Positions 52,204-61,651 of a stretch of DNA of 64,000 nucleotides are shown here, in pieces. Under the pieces are notes generated by a model. The model was not told the DNA's origin, did no database searches, and worked only from the letters and a program-made list of their open reading frames with translations. Source of the DNA: Schlesneria paludicola DSM 18645 (lineage in GTDB: Bacteria > Planctomycetota > Planctomycetia > Planctomycetales > Planctomycetaceae); assembly GCA_945862235.1 (NCBI GenBank), contig CAMAYU010000007.1, forward strand, positions 1 to 64,000, read 5' to 3'. The position numbers were made by a program, and so were the translations under genes. How positions within the stretch are numbered: the first letter of the stretch is position 1; each line of letters opens with the position of its first letter.

Positions 52204-53682
52204 ATGTTTGACGGCATTACCAACGGTTTGCGCTCGGCACTGTCAGTGTTGGGACGCGGTGGGAAACTCACCGAGTCCAACATTCGCGACGGCTTGGCGG
52301 AGATTCGCAAAGCGCTCCTCGAAGCCGACGTGCATTACGACGTGGCCACGAGTTTTATCAAGCGCTGTACCGAACAAGCCATTGGCGAAAAGGTTCTCAA
52401 GTCTCTCCGACCCGACCAGCAGATCGTCGGGATCATCCATCAGGAACTCTGCAACCTGATGGGCCCGGCCGATCCCTCGCTTCATTTGCGACGTGATGGC
52501 CTCAACAAAATCATGATGTGCGGCCTGCAAGGGAGTGGAAAAACCACAACCTGCGGCAAGCTGGCCCGAATGCTCAAAGAGCAGGGGCGTCGCCCGATGC
52601 TCGTCGCGGCGGACCTTCAGCGTCCCGGTGCCATCGAACAGCTTCAGATTGTCGGGCAACAGCTCGATGTTCCCGTCTACAGTGAGGCCCCAGGTGGTTC
52701 GTCCCCGCTGAAGGTGTGCGTCAACGGGCTGGCTGCTGCGAAGCAAGCGGGTGTCGATGTCGTGATCTTCGACACGGCTGGCCGGCTGCACGTCGATGCC
52801 GACCTGATGAACGAGCTGGAGCAGATCGACCGCAAGGTTCAGCCCGATCAAATCCTGCTCGTCTGCGACGCAATGACCGGCCAAGATGCGGTCAACAGTG
52901 CGAAGGCGTTCAACGCGGCGCTTGAGCTGGATGGCATCATCCTCACTAAGCTCGACGGTGATACGCGCGGTGGTGCGGCGATCAGCGTCAAAGAGGTGAC
53001 GGGCGTTCCGATCAAGTTCATCGGTACAGGGGAAACGCTCGACCGACTCGAACCGTTCCATCCCGATCGCATGGCCGGCCGCATCTTGGGCATGGGCGAC
53101 GTGGTCTCGTTGTTTGAGAAGGCTCAAAAAGAGTTCGATGCTGACGAGGTGGAACTCCAGCAGCAACGAATGATGGAGGGCAAGTTTTCGCTGGAAGACT
53201 TTGCCAAGCAGATGAAAATGATCCGCCGGATGGGGCCGCTCGGCGATCTCCTCAAGATGATTCCGGGCTTGGGTGGTCTGGCTGCGACCGTTCCGGGGAT
53301 GGACGCCGACAAAGACATGGGGCGGATCGAAGCGATCATCAGTTCGATGACTCCGTACGAGCGGCGTCATGCGGATCGAATCGATCGCAGCCGTCGGCAT
53401 CGCATCGCACGCGGAGCGGGAACCGATCCGGCCGACGTCAATCGTTTGATCAAAGACTTCGGGAACATGGCGGGCATGATGCAGAAGATGTCCGGCCTTG
53501 GACCGATGGACAAAATGAGAGCCATGAAGGGGATGGCTGATGGCGGCATGTTGAACCCCGGCTCTCAGTTGACTTCCGCGAAAGAACGCAGCAAGCGCGG
53601 CCCGGCCGACCCCAAAGAGGCCGACGAAAAACGCAAAAAGGCCAGAAAAGAAGCCAAGAAGCAAAAGAAGCGAAATCGGTGA
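52204..53682 (+). CDS. ffh: Signal recognition particle protein
   Basis: A 492-residue GTPase. N domain: [21 protein letters not shown] domain: [20 protein letters not shown] (G1, about residue 105), [13 protein letters not shown] (G3), [12 protein letters not shown] (G4) and IKFIGTGE. The Met-rich M domain is [20 protein letters not shown], and a Lys-rich tail closes the protein ([15 protein letters not shown]). It binds 4.5S RNA and signal sequences and delivers ribosomes to FtsY. It is the first gene of an ffh-rpsP-trmD-rplS-yraN run. Confidence 0.97.
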   Translation: MFDGITNGLRSALSVLGRGGKLTESNIRDGLAEIRKALLEADVHYDVATSFIKRCTEQAIGEKVLKSLRPDQQIVGIIHQELCNLMGPADPSLHLRRDGLNKIMMCGLQGSGKTTTCGKLARMLKEQGRRPMLVAADLQRPGAIEQLQIVGQQLDVPVYSEAPGGSSPLKVCVNGLAAAKQAGVDVVIFDTAGRLHVDADLMNELEQIDRKVQPDQILLVCDAMTGQDAVNSAKAFNAALELDGIILTKLDGDTRGGAAISVKEVTGVPIKFIGTGETLDRLEPFHPDRMAGRILGMGDVVSLFEKAQKEFDADEVELQQQRMMEGKFSLEDFAKQMKMIRRMGPLGDLLKMIPGLGGLAATVPGMDADKDMGRIEAIISSMTPYERRHADRIDRSRRHRIARGAGTDPADVNRLIKDFGNMAGMMQKMSGLGPMDKMRAMKGMADGGMLNPGSQLTSAKERSKRGPADPKEADEKRKKARKEAKKQKKRNR

Positions 53683-53792
53683 TCGACAAGTGTCGTTTCA
53701 CAGGGGCCGGTTATATAGAGCCAAGCCGGACTTCCAGCCCTGATCCAGAGTCCTCTATTCAGATCGAGTAACTTCAGTCCAAGGAGAGTTGA

Positions 53793-54149
53793 GTGGCAGT
53801 CAGAATCCGCATGAAAAAAATTGGACGCAAGCATCGTCCGTTCTACCGCATCTGTGTGATGGACTCGCGCGTCCATCGTGAAGGGAAAGCCCTCGAAGAA
53901 GTCGGCTGGTACGACACGTCGGTTGCCGACAAGTCGAAGCGAGTCTTGGTCGATCTGGCTCGCGTTGATTACTGGATTTCGGTCGGGGCCAGCATGTCTG
54001 ACCGAGTCGCCACGCTGGTCAAAAAGGTGAAGACCAACCGATTCGGTGTCGCAGCGGCTCCACCAGCGTTGATCGCTCCAAAGCAACCGGCTCCGCCAGC
54101 ACCGGAAGGTGAAGCGGCACCTGCTGAAGAAGCACCGGCTGCGGAGTGA
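53793..54149 (+). CDS. rpsP: 30S ribosomal protein S16
   Basis: A 118-residue protein starting at GTG 53793 behind AAGGAGAG. The S16 core is AVRIRMKKIGRKHRPFYRIC and GKALEEVGWYDTS. The C-terminus carries an Ala/Pro/Glu-rich extension (PPAPEGEAAPAEEAPAAE), common in this phylum. It binds 16S rRNA early in 30S assembly. Confidence 0.97.
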   Translation: MAVRIRMKKIGRKHRPFYRICVMDSRVHREGKALEEVGWYDTSVADKSKRVLVDLARVDYWISVGASMSDRVATLVKKVKTNRFGVAAAPPALIAPKQPAPPAPEGEAAPAEEAPAAE

Positions 54150-54229
54150 CTGGTTGCGAAGAGACAGCCGATCTCGGTTGGCTGTTGCCAGTCGGGGTTG
54201 GTTTGGGACGAGTCCTGTGAGCGGCCAAG

Positions 54230-54931
54230 ATGCGATTCGATGTTCTGACATTGTTCCCTGAGTTGTTCCACAGCTACCTGCAGCAAAGCCTGTTGAAGTT
54301 GGCGATCGAGAATCAACGGGTCGATGTCAGGTTGTGGAACATCCGCGATTGGTCCACCGACAAACACAAGTCGGTGGACGACACTCCATACGGCGGCGGC
54401 CCAGGAATGTTGTTGTCTTGCCCGCCCATTTACGCGGCGGTCGAGGCGGTTCAGGCCGATGCCCCGCAGCCGGGACAACTGGTGATGCTCACTCCGCAAG
54501 GACGAAAGCTCGATCAGGGTCTGGTCCGGGAGTTGGCTCAATTCCCGCGACTCGTCCTGATGTGTGGTCGCTATGAAGGATTTGATGAACGAATTGCTGA
54601 AGGGTTGAAGCCGCTCGAAATCTCAGCGGGCGACTTCATCTGCAACGGCGGCGAAGTTCCGGCGATGATGGTGATCGACACGGTCATCCGTCTGGTGCCG
54701 GGCGTGTTGGGAGACGAAACAAGCAGCAAGTACGACTCGTTTGGCGAGTCCGGCCTGTTGGAATACCCGCAGTACACGCGACCGCGCGAGTTCCGGGGAA
54801 TGGTCGTGCCGGACATCTTGCTGAGTGGCAATCATGGTGAAATCGCCCGCTGGCGCGAGCAACAAAGTTTGGAGCGAACACGTCAACGACGTGGCTCTTC
54901 AACAACCGATTCGTCAGCAGGAATGCAGTAA
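54230..54931 (+). CDS. trmD: tRNA (guanine-N1-)-methyltransferase
   Basis: A 233-residue SPOUT enzyme making m1G37. Motifs: MRFDVLTLFPELF, DDTPYGGGPGMLL, LMCGRYEGFDERI (knot, AdoMet site) and the GDFICNGGEVPAMMVIDTVI segment. Usually rimM precedes trmD; here only 80 bases separate it from rpsP and rimM is absent. The C-terminal 25 residues are Ser/Arg-rich. Confidence 0.96.
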   Translation: MRFDVLTLFPELFHSYLQQSLLKLAIENQRVDVRLWNIRDWSTDKHKSVDDTPYGGGPGMLLSCPPIYAAVEAVQADAPQPGQLVMLTPQGRKLDQGLVRELAQFPRLVLMCGRYEGFDERIAEGLKPLEISAGDFICNGGEVPAMMVIDTVIRLVPGVLGDETSSKYDSFGESGLLEYPQYTRPREFRGMVVPDILLSGNHGEIARWREQQSLERTRQRRGSSTTDSSAGMQ

Positions 54932-55048
54932 GACACGTTTCGAGTCGAGGCAATTTGGCAGACTCATTGAAATTTCGAGACTCGAAGTAGACAGCACTCA
55001 TCACAGGCGGGCAGTCCCCGCCCTTGGACTGAAGTTGGAAGAGAAAAC

Positions 55049-55456
55049 ATGATTAACAAGTACGTGAAAGCCGTTGAAGACAAGTATCTGCGTCCCGATC
55101 CGCTCGTGTTTGAAGTCGGCGACACCGTCGATGTTCACACGAAGATTCAGGAAGGCGACAAAGAGCGAATCCAGATTTTTAACGGAGTCGTCATCGGTCG
55201 CCGGGGTGGTGGGACGCGCGAGATGTTCACCGTCCGACGCATCGTCGCCGGGGAAGGGGTCGAGCGAACGTTCCCGTATCACTCACCCAAGATCGCCAAG
55301 ATCGACGTGAAGCGGCACGGTAAGGTTCGTCGCGCGAAGCTGTTCTTCCTGCGCGATCGTATCGGCAAGGCGACCAAGCTGATCGAGCGCGTCGATATCG
55401 CCGAACTCGAAGCCAAGAACGCCGCCAAGAAGAGCAAGAAGGCCGCGGCCAAATAA
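55049..55456 (+). CDS. rplS: 50S ribosomal protein L19
   Basis: A 135-residue protein. Core motifs: [40 protein letters not shown] and [21 protein letters not shown] Lys/Ala-rich tail follows ([13 protein letters not shown]). It sits at the 30S-50S interface. The ribosome site is GGAAGAG. Confidence 0.97.
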   Translation: MINKYVKAVEDKYLRPDPLVFEVGDTVDVHTKIQEGDKERIQIFNGVVIGRRGGGTREMFTVRRIVAGEGVERTFPYHSPKIAKIDVKRHGKVRRAKLFFLRDRIGKATKLIERVDIAELEAKNAAKKSKKAAAK

Positions 55457-55504
55457 TCTGCGGCGGCTCGTCGCGCACAATTTGAGTTGGCAAGAAGATT
55501 GAGA

Positions 55505-55562
55505 ACTGCCCGACTTCTGAGTCCTACGCGGGTTCGGAGTACGGGCAGTCTCTGTTTTCTTT
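55505..55562 (+). terminator. Hairpin after rplS
   Basis: ACTGCCCG (55505-55512) pairs with CGGGCAGT (55542-55549) and is followed by CTCTGTTTTCTTT. It probably ends ffh-rplS transcripts, at least partly, before yraN. Confidence 0.65.
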
Positions 55563-55627
55563 GGCGCCACCGACGGAGACTGCAACCCAGCGTGTGAAGT
55601 CCGAAGCACTTCGCGGGGAGAGTCCGA

Positions 55628-56050
55628 ATGTGGAACTGGTTAGCTCGCCTTTGGTCGCCCTGCTTTCCGTCCGACTCTCTTGGAAATCGGGGTGAGGTCG
55701 CCGCCGCCCGATTTTTGGAGCGGCTCGGTTATCGAATCCTCGAACGGCAATTGCGCAATCACTTCGGTGAGCTGGACCTCGTGGCACTCAACGGAGATGT
55801 GGTTGTGTTCGTCGAGGTTAAGACGCGAACCACGTTGTTGGCAGGGCATCCGACCGAAGCCGTCACCGCCACCAAGCAGCGAAAAATCACGCGGTCTGCT
55901 TTGGCGTATCTCAAGCGTCGAGGCTGGCTCGGACGCCGCGTCCGCTTTGATGTGATCGCCATCGTGTGGTCAGGCGAAGACCATGCTCCCGAAATTCAGC
56001 ACTACATCAGCGCCTTCGACTCGGGCGACTTCGGGCAAATGTACTCGTGA
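55628..56050 (+). CDS. yraN: YraN/UPF0102 family nuclease-like protein
   Basis: A 140-residue protein with a restriction-endonuclease-like fold. Conserved motif: GEVAAARFLERLGYRILERQ, then NHFGELDLVALNGDVVVFVE and VKTRT, which give the E...D...E-x-K arrangement. GGGGAGAG precedes the start. It is often found downstream of rplS with rnhB; rnhB is absent here. Its cellular role is uncertain. Confidence 0.9.
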   Translation: MWNWLARLWSPCFPSDSLGNRGEVAAARFLERLGYRILERQLRNHFGELDLVALNGDVVVFVEVKTRTTLLAGHPTEAVTATKQRKITRSALAYLKRRGWLGRRVRFDVIAIVWSGEDHAPEIQHYISAFDSGDFGQMYS

Positions 56051-56093
56051 TAATTCCACTTCGACAGGCTGCTCAGCTCGGATCCCCTTGAAC

Positions 56094-57035
56094 TCAAGCG
56101 GTCTCGCCATGCAGGACTCGTCCCGCACCTTGGATGAGCAGCCGTTGCGCCACTTGTTGGCCGAGGAACGCGGCGTCGCAGGTTGTGCCAGATGCGGACG
56201 CGATCCAGCGATCTGAGCCATCCTGCGGCAGAACGACCGCTTCCAATCGTAAAGTGTCATCAACGACCTGCGTGGAGACCCCGAGCGGAGCGTGGCATCC
56301 GGCGCGGAGTGTGGCGAGCAAGCTCCGCTCGGCCGTGACAGCGGCTTGCGTCGGACAGTGAGTGATGAGCGCGAGGACTCGTCGCGCAAGTATGTCATCC
56401 GTCCGGCATTCGACTCCAATCGCTCCCTGTCCGACAGCGGGATAGACGGTTGGGGGAGGCAACTCGCGCGAGATGCGATGTCCCAACCCGAGCCGCGTCA
56501 GTCCGGCGGCGGCGAGAACGAGAGCTTCGTACTGGCCTTCGTCGAGCTTGCGTAGCCGGGTCTCCACATTGCCACGCACTTCACTGAGTTGCAGGTCGGG
56601 ACGCAGGTATCGCAACTGAGCCTGCCGTCGCGGGCTACCGGTTCCGACGCGCGCTCCTTGGGGTAACGCATTCAGTTCGATGGAGCCGGTGTGATTCAGC
56701 GGCATCACCAACGCATCGGCCGTCAAACCGCGAGTCGGTGTCGCGGCGAGCATCAGCCCCTCGACGTAATCCGTCGGCAGGTCCTTCAAACTGTGAACGG
56801 CCACGTCGGCACGGCCATCGAGCAACGCGAGCTGCACCTCGCGCGTGAAGACTCCAAAACTGCCGAGGTCCCGCAACCGCTCGGTCTGATCACGATCGCC
56901 CGCCGTGCTGATGTGGACCAGCTCAACAGTCATCTCGGGTGAGGTGGCTCGAATCAGGTCCGAGATGTGGTGAGCTTGCCAGAGAGCCAAGTTGCTGGAA
57001 CGTGTGGCGATGCGAATCGTCGAAGTGGCTGTCAC
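56094..57035 (-). CDS. hemC: Porphobilinogen deaminase (hydroxymethylbilane synthase)
   Basis: A 313-residue haem-pathway enzyme. It has IRIATRSSNLALWQAHHISD, DLPTDYVEGLMLAATPTRG, VGTGSPRRQAQLRYLRPDL and the dipyrromethane-cofactor cysteine in LRAGCHAPLGVSTQ. The start is GTG at 57035 with CGGAG upstream. It is convergent with yraN (43-base gap). No other hem genes are nearby. Confidence 0.96.
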   Translation of the reverse strand: MTATSTIRIATRSSNLALWQAHHISDLIRATSPEMTVELVHISTAGDRDQTERLRDLGSFGVFTREVQLALLDGRADVAVHSLKDLPTDYVEGLMLAATPTRGLTADALVMPLNHTGSIELNALPQGARVGTGSPRRQAQLRYLRPDLQLSEVRGNVETRLRKLDEGQYEALVLAAAGLTRLGLGHRISRELPPPTVYPAVGQGAIGVECRTDDILARRVLALITHCPTQAAVTAERSLLATLRAGCHAPLGVSTQVVDDTLRLEAVVLPQDGSDRWIASASGTTCDAAFLGQQVAQRLLIQGAGRVLHGETA

Positions 57036-57097
57036 CGAGGGGGATCTCCGAGGCTGTCATGAACAAAGGCTGGCAACATGCCACAGGGCAAACGACC

Positions 57098-57129
57098 GAA
57101 GTCCGGCTTAGCTTTGTCAGCCGGACTTC
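57098..57129. repeat. Perfect hairpin between comF and hemC
   Basis: GAAGTCCGGCT-TAGCTTTGTC-AGCCGGACTTC has an 11-bp perfect stem. Neither strand shows a clear T-tract directly after it, so a terminator role is uncertain. Confidence 0.75.
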
Positions 57130-57143
57130 AAAAACTGTCACAC

Positions 57144-57932
57144 CTACGGCGGGCTGACGGCAATCACGGCTACGACGACGCGTTTGGCTCCGGCCCGCTT
57201 CAACGTGCGAGCCGCTTCGTGAGCTGTGGCTCCGGTCGTCAGGATGTCGTCCACGACGAGCAACGTTTGGCCGTGCAAGTTTGTTCGCTTCAAAGTGCCG
57301 AACGCGCCGTGCTGTTGGATTCGCCGCTCGGCCGGTGAACTGTGGGCCTGCTTGGGAGTCCAACGTTGCTTGGCGAGAATACCGGTCGCTAGGTGGACCT
57401 TCAACCGGCGTGACAACTCGCGAGCGATGGTCTCGGCCGCGTACTGAGGCCGCGCGAGTCGCTTCAGCCAATGCTCGGGGACGGGGACGACCGCGTCGAA
57501 GGTTTGTGCCGTGAGAGCCTCACGCTGCGCGGTGACCAGTTCGCTCGCCAGCGCTCGCCCCATCAACGCACCTGTGGGACTCTTCGCCATCAGACAGGCG
57601 GCGCGGAGTTCATCGCGATACAGGCCAAGTCGAATCACTTGATCGAAGGCGAAGCGCTCGCGAATGCACAGCGTGCAGCCTTCCCCCGATGGTGAGTAAG
57701 GCCCGAGCGGCGCACCGCAGCGACAACAGGCATTCGTGGTTGCCGGTCTGAGCTTCGCGTGACAGTCTCCACAAAAGGAAACGTGACCGCGCGTCGCATT
57801 CGATCCAGGCAGAGTGTCGTCGTCACACAACAGACAACGCGGCGGATAGACGAAGTCGAGCGCGGCATCGGCCAGCATACGCCCTCCGCCAACGAGGGCT
57901 GATCCGAGTTGTTGAGCGAGATTGAGGTTCAT
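57144..57932 (-). CDS. comF: ComF family phosphoribosyltransferase-like protein
   Basis: A 262-residue protein from the ATG at 57932; the track start at 57989 is an extension. N-terminal zinc-binding cysteines are visible (PPRCLLCDDD, FCGDCHAKL, ACCRCGAPLG, CTLC). The C-terminal PRTase domain has the PRPP loop LLVVDDILTTGATAHEAART. ComF is required for DNA uptake in competent bacteria, but many members are of unknown role. It is divergent from hpnE. Confidence 0.92.
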   Translation of the reverse strand: MNLNLAQQLGSALVGGGRMLADAALDFVYPPRCLLCDDDTLPGSNATRGHVSFCGDCHAKLRPATTNACCRCGAPLGPYSPSGEGCTLCIRERFAFDQVIRLGLYRDELRAACLMAKSPTGALMGRALASELVTAQREALTAQTFDAVVPVPEHWLKRLARPQYAAETIARELSRRLKVHLATGILAKQRWTPKQAHSSPAERRIQQHGAFGTLKRTNLHGQTLLVVDDILTTGATAHEAARTLKRAGAKRVVVAVIAVSPP

Positions 57933-58136
57933 CGGAACAACCTTGGACGCGGCACTCGATTCGCCAAACCACGGCGGCGATTGGCTCACTGTTCAACACC
58001 AAGCCATCGCGAGCATATCGGTCACTCAACAGTTTCTCCATCACGGTGTGCGACGGCATCGCAATGCGTAGGGCATCCGATATTCTCTCGCCACGATCGA
58101 ACATGGCGACGTTATTTTGAGGGATCACAGACGAAC

Positions 58137-59642
58137 ATGCGAATCGTGATTGCAGGCGGCGGACTGGCGGGATTGGCGGCGGCGGTCGCGTTGACCGAGC
58201 GCGGGTTGCCGTGCGAGGTGCTGGAGTCACGGCCGCGACTCGGTGGGCGAGCCAGTTCGTTTCTCGATCCTGTTTCAGGGATGTCGATCGACAACTGCCA
58301 GCATGTGTCGCTCGGTTGTTGCACGAACTTCCGTCACTTCTGCGAGACGACCGGACTGGCCGAGTTCTTCCGGCGCGAGGCGACCCTGCACTTCATCGGT
58401 CCCGAGGGACGAGTCGATCAATTCTCGGCCAGTTCGCTGCCCGCTCCGTTTCATCTGGTGGGAGCCTTCGCGCGGTTGAGTTATCTGACGTGGCACGACA
58501 AATTCTGGCTAGCTCGCGGCTTGAAGGCTCTCGCCCGAGGAGTGACTGCCGAAGAACGGCGGCTCCCGTTTTCAGAGTGGCTCGCACGGCATGGTCAGAC
58601 GCCCGTCGCGATCAGTCGCTTCTGGCAGGTCGTGTTGGTCAGTGCTCTCAGTGAATCGCTCGATCGGATTGATGTTGAGCACGCGCGGAAGGTCTTCGTG
58701 GACACGTTCCTCGCGCATCGTGACGGTTGGTTCGTCGAGATCCCAACGGTGCCGCTCGATGACTTGTATGGCGGACGGTTGACCGAGTGGCTGATCTCGC
58801 GCGGGACCACGATCCGCCTGCAAACGGCGGTCGAGCGGATCGAGATCGAAGAGGGGCGTGTGAGCGCGGCGCGGATGTCATCTGGAGAAACCGTGGGCGG
58901 CGATGAGTTTATTCTCGCGTTGCCATTCTTTCGCGTGAGGTCGGTCCTGCCCGAATCACTCGCGGCGCATCGCGATCTAACGGGCATCGAACGCCTGGAA
59001 GCGGCCCCCATTTCCAGCGTTCACCTTTGGTTTGACCGGCCGATCACGGAACTGCCTCACGCGGTGTTGGTCGATCGGCTTTGCCAGTGGATGTTCAATC
59101 GAACAGCTCTGGGAACGGCATTCGTTCCGACGAGCTTCAACACCAACCCGCAGCGTGAGCGATCCCATTCGAAAGACACTGACATCCGCACTCACATTGC
59201 GGGTTGGTGTCCGGAGACCACCGCGACCTCGAACGGCTTCTACTATCAGATCGTGATCAGTGCGAGTCGCGAGTTGGCGGGACAGTCGCGGGAAGCCATC
59301 CTCGCACAGGTGTTGGCGGAGCTGACGAGCATCTGGCCGGAGACCGCTCGCGCGACGCTGCTTCACTCGCGCCAAGTGACGGAGCATCGCGCGGTCTTCT
59401 CGCCGCTGCCGGGTGTGGATGCGTTGCGACCGACGCAGCAATCGCCGATTGCCAACCTGCAATTCGCGGGCGATTGGACTCAAACCGGCTGGCCAGCCAC
59501 GATGGAGGGGGCTGTGCGCAGCGGATACCTTGCCGCCGCCAATGTCCTCGCCCGGTTAGGACGACCTGAATCAGTCGTCCGTCCCGATCTGCCGGTGGGA
59601 ATCTGGTCGCGACTGCTGATGGGAGTCTCCGGACGATCATGA
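58137..59642 (+). CDS. hpnE: Hydroxysqualene dehydroxylase (HpnE-type) with repeat insertion
   Basis: A 501-residue flavoprotein amine oxidase. FAD-binding N-terminus: MRIVIAGGGLAGLAAAVALT and EVLESRPRLGGRASSF. Family motifs: NCQHVSLGCCTNFRHFCETT, VSALSESLDRID and a C-terminal FAD segment NLQFAGDWTQTGWPATMEGA. In hopanoid and squalene synthesis, HpnE converts hydroxysqualene to squalene. Between TAFVPTSF and NGFYYQIVISASREL there are about 28 residues (NTNPQRERSHSKDTDIRTHI...) encoded by a palindromic repeat. The start at 58137 is fixed by the FAD motif. hpnC and hpnD are not in the window. Confidence 0.9.
   Translation: MRIVIAGGGLAGLAAAVALTERGLPCEVLESRPRLGGRASSFLDPVSGMSIDNCQHVSLGCCTNFRHFCETTGLAEFFRREATLHFIGPEGRVDQFSASSLPAPFHLVGAFARLSYLTWHDKFWLARGLKALARGVTAEERRLPFSEWLARHGQTPVAISRFWQVVLVSALSESLDRIDVEHARKVFVDTFLAHRDGWFVEIPTVPLDDLYGGRLTEWLISRGTTIRLQTAVERIEIEEGRVSAARMSSGETVGGDEFILALPFFRVRSVLPESLAAHRDLTGIERLEAAPISSVHLWFDRPITELPHAVLVDRLCQWMFNRTALGTAFVPTSFNTNPQRERSHSKDTDIRTHIAGWCPETTATSNGFYYQIVISASRELAGQSREAILAQVLAELTSIWPETARATLLHSRQVTEHRAVFSPLPGVDALRPTQQSPIANLQFAGDWTQTGWPATMEGAVRSGYLAAANVLARLGRPESVVRPDLPVGIWSRLLMGVSGRS
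59138..59212 (+). repeat. ACCAACCCGAAGCG-family palindrome inside hpnE
   Basis: AACACCAACCCGCAGCGTGA (59139-59158) is matched inverted by CACATTGCGGGTTGGTGT (59194-59211), with two mismatches. The reading frame stays open through it. Confidence 0.88.
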
Positions 59643-59732
59643 GTGGAACCGATATCCTTCACGCGGCCCGCTCGGATGTCTCATCGCTAACCGCGTGAAG
59701 TAACTGGGCCGAGCAGCCGGGAAGAGTTTACT

Positions 59733-59805
59733 CGTAGGATGGACGCCCCGTCCGTCCGGTTCTTCTGGGCAAGCTCGGACGGACGAGGCAGGCGTCCATC
59801 CTACG
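59733..59805. repeat. Palindrome (CGTAGGATGGACGCC arms)
   Basis: The 15-bp outer arms are perfect; inner CGTCCGTCCG / CGGACGGACG also pair. It lies in the 650-base gap 59643-60292, which has no gene. Confidence 0.9.
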
Positions 59806-60006
59806 TTGCACGTCCGCGAACTTTTGCCGCTCGCCAAAGGGCCGAGAGCCCGCTTCGGCGGCAACTGCCGCGAGCGGGGCTATTCATTCGAGAGGCATTC
59901 GCTCCCGATCCACATGCAACGGTGCTGACGGTCATATTGAAAATCGTCAACTGTGCTGGTGCCCTAGCCCGAAATGATCAAGCACGGCGAGTTGGACTTT
60001 CAACTA

Positions 60007-60150
60007 GCAGTCTGTGAAAAGCCACCCCACCGGGCTTGTCCTGGTGGCTCGCGGGTCTTTGCACCTTCCGTAACCAAGTGGAAATGAGTAGTGCAAAGAC
60101 CTGATTCCACCGGGGCAAGCCCGGTGGAATGGTTTTTCAATAGGCTGTTA
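60007..60150. repeat. MITE-like palindrome of about 140 bp, copy 2
   Basis: CCCACCGGGCTTGTCCTGGTGG and CCACCGGGGCAAGCCCGGTGG-type arms pair, with TTTGCAC and GTGCAAA inside. The ends read AGTCTGTGAAAAGCC and GGTTTTTCAATAGGCTG. It matches copy 1 at 45204-45343 in arms and loop motif. Confidence 0.88.
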
Positions 60151-60292
60151 GACCGCGGTGGCCGTCAGGTGTTGTCTTACCGCAGACCAAAGCCTGACGC
60201 CTTGGGCACGCTGATTGTGGCAGCTCGGCTACTCGCCGTTCAGCCATAGCAATGCCGTCGAACAGGATGCTTTAGCGGTCGGACCGAATCAG

Positions 60293-61495
60293 ATGACGCG
60301 CGGCCACGGTGTTGGACTCTTGATATGCGCCGTGTGGCTGGTCAGTGACCTCACGCCCTCGCAAGGGCAGACGCACTTTTCCGATCTGTACTCGGCGCAG
60401 CCCAGCGTTCCTCAGTACGACGCACAAGTTTTCAGCGGTCCGGCCAGCGTCTCGTCGCGGATGAATGACGGCGCGGCCCGCTCTCCTTATGGCGACTATC
60501 GGCTCGCCCCCGCAGGCCATTCACTGACGAGCGGCTACGGTGTTACCAACTCCGCGTGCGAGCAGTCCTGTCCGGATGGTGGCGATCCTGGGCCGGAGCC
60601 GGGAGGGCCTCCGCCCGGCGACTTCGGCCTGCCCCGAATGGGTTGCTTGAATGCAGACTGTGGGCCGTCTCGTTTGACCTTTCGGAAAGGAATGGTGTTC
60701 CTCCACCGCAGCCGCCCCGATTCTCAAGCGTTCACGGATGGTGCGACGCCCACGAACGCTCACGACTTCGACCCCGGATTTCAGTCGGGGCTGCAAGGTG
60801 ACCTCACCTGGCGGAACCTGAACCGATCCAATGTGGACCTCCAAGGATTGTTCTTTCATGTGAGCGGCTTCAGCGGGGAAACGGCGACGCTCGCCGCGTC
60901 TCAACTGCTGACTACGCCGCCCATCAACTTCCCCGTGATGGATGTCACCAACTTCTTCAACTCATCCATGTCCAGCGGCGAACTGAATCTGCGGCGCGAA
61001 TGGTCTCCGTGGTTCACGGTCATCGGTGGCGTCCGCTACTTCGACTTGCAAGAGCAGCTCTTCCACAAGATTTGCGATACCGGCATGACAGAACGGATTC
61101 GAGCCTCGAATCATGCCTACGGTTTTCAGAGTGGAGCGGAGGCCGTCTTCTTTCGATCCTGCCGCTTGGAATTCGGTGGCTGGGCCAAGTACGCCGTTTT
61201 GAACAACTTTGTCGAACAGCAAACAGTGACGACGCTCATACCGGGAGTCCTGCCGTCGTTTGCCGACAGCGGGAGTCAGATCGCGTTCCTCGGCGACGTG
61301 GGGCTGTCCGCCACGCTCCGCATCACATGTTGGCTGTCGGTGCGAGGCGGCTATCAATCCATGTGGTTTAACGGAGCAGCGACCGCCGCACCTCAGATGC
61401 TGACCTCGAACGTCATCACCGGCGCAGGATCAGTCGCCGCCGACAGCAACCTGTTCTTCCACGGCGGCTTCGCGAATTTCGAGATCAACTGGTAG
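60293..61495 (+). CDS. BBP7-type (DUF1551) outer-membrane beta-barrel protein
   Basis: A 400-residue protein from the ATG at 60293; the ORF track extends to 60215. The signal peptide is HGVGLLICAVWLVSDLTPSQG. After a Pro/Gly-rich region (GGDPGPEPGGPPPGDFG), alternating aromatic strands form a predicted barrel: GELNLRREWSPWFTVIGGVR, LEFGGWAKYAVLNN and ITCWLSVRGGYQSMWFNGAA, ending in FANFEINW. BBP7 proteins are planctomycete-specific predicted porin-like proteins of unknown cargo. Confidence 0.85.
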   Translation: MTRGHGVGLLICAVWLVSDLTPSQGQTHFSDLYSAQPSVPQYDAQVFSGPASVSSRMNDGAARSPYGDYRLAPAGHSLTSGYGVTNSACEQSCPDGGDPGPEPGGPPPGDFGLPRMGCLNADCGPSRLTFRKGMVFLHRSRPDSQAFTDGATPTNAHDFDPGFQSGLQGDLTWRNLNRSNVDLQGLFFHVSGFSGETATLAASQLLTTPPINFPVMDVTNFFNSSMSSGELNLRREWSPWFTVIGGVRYFDLQEQLFHKICDTGMTERIRASNHAYGFQSGAEAVFFRSCRLEFGGWAKYAVLNNFVEQQTVTTLIPGVLPSFADSGSQIAFLGDVGLSATLRITCWLSVRGGYQSMWFNGAATAAPQMLTSNVITGAGSVAADSNLFFHGGFANFEINW

Positions 61496-61651
61496 AGCCA
61501 AGACGCGATGTGATTGACTCGCGAATTGTGGCCTCACTTCGCGTCAACGCTGTGATCTCACTTCCTGCCGTGATGAGCCGGGGCTATCTTGGCCGGCTCC
61601 AGTATTTGCTCGCTTGTCACTGCGGGCGAAACATCACCGAAGGAAAACAAC

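Noticed and set aside
52243-53664. 473-aa minus-strand ORF opposite ffh
   Set aside because: Antisense shadow of ffh with no family features.
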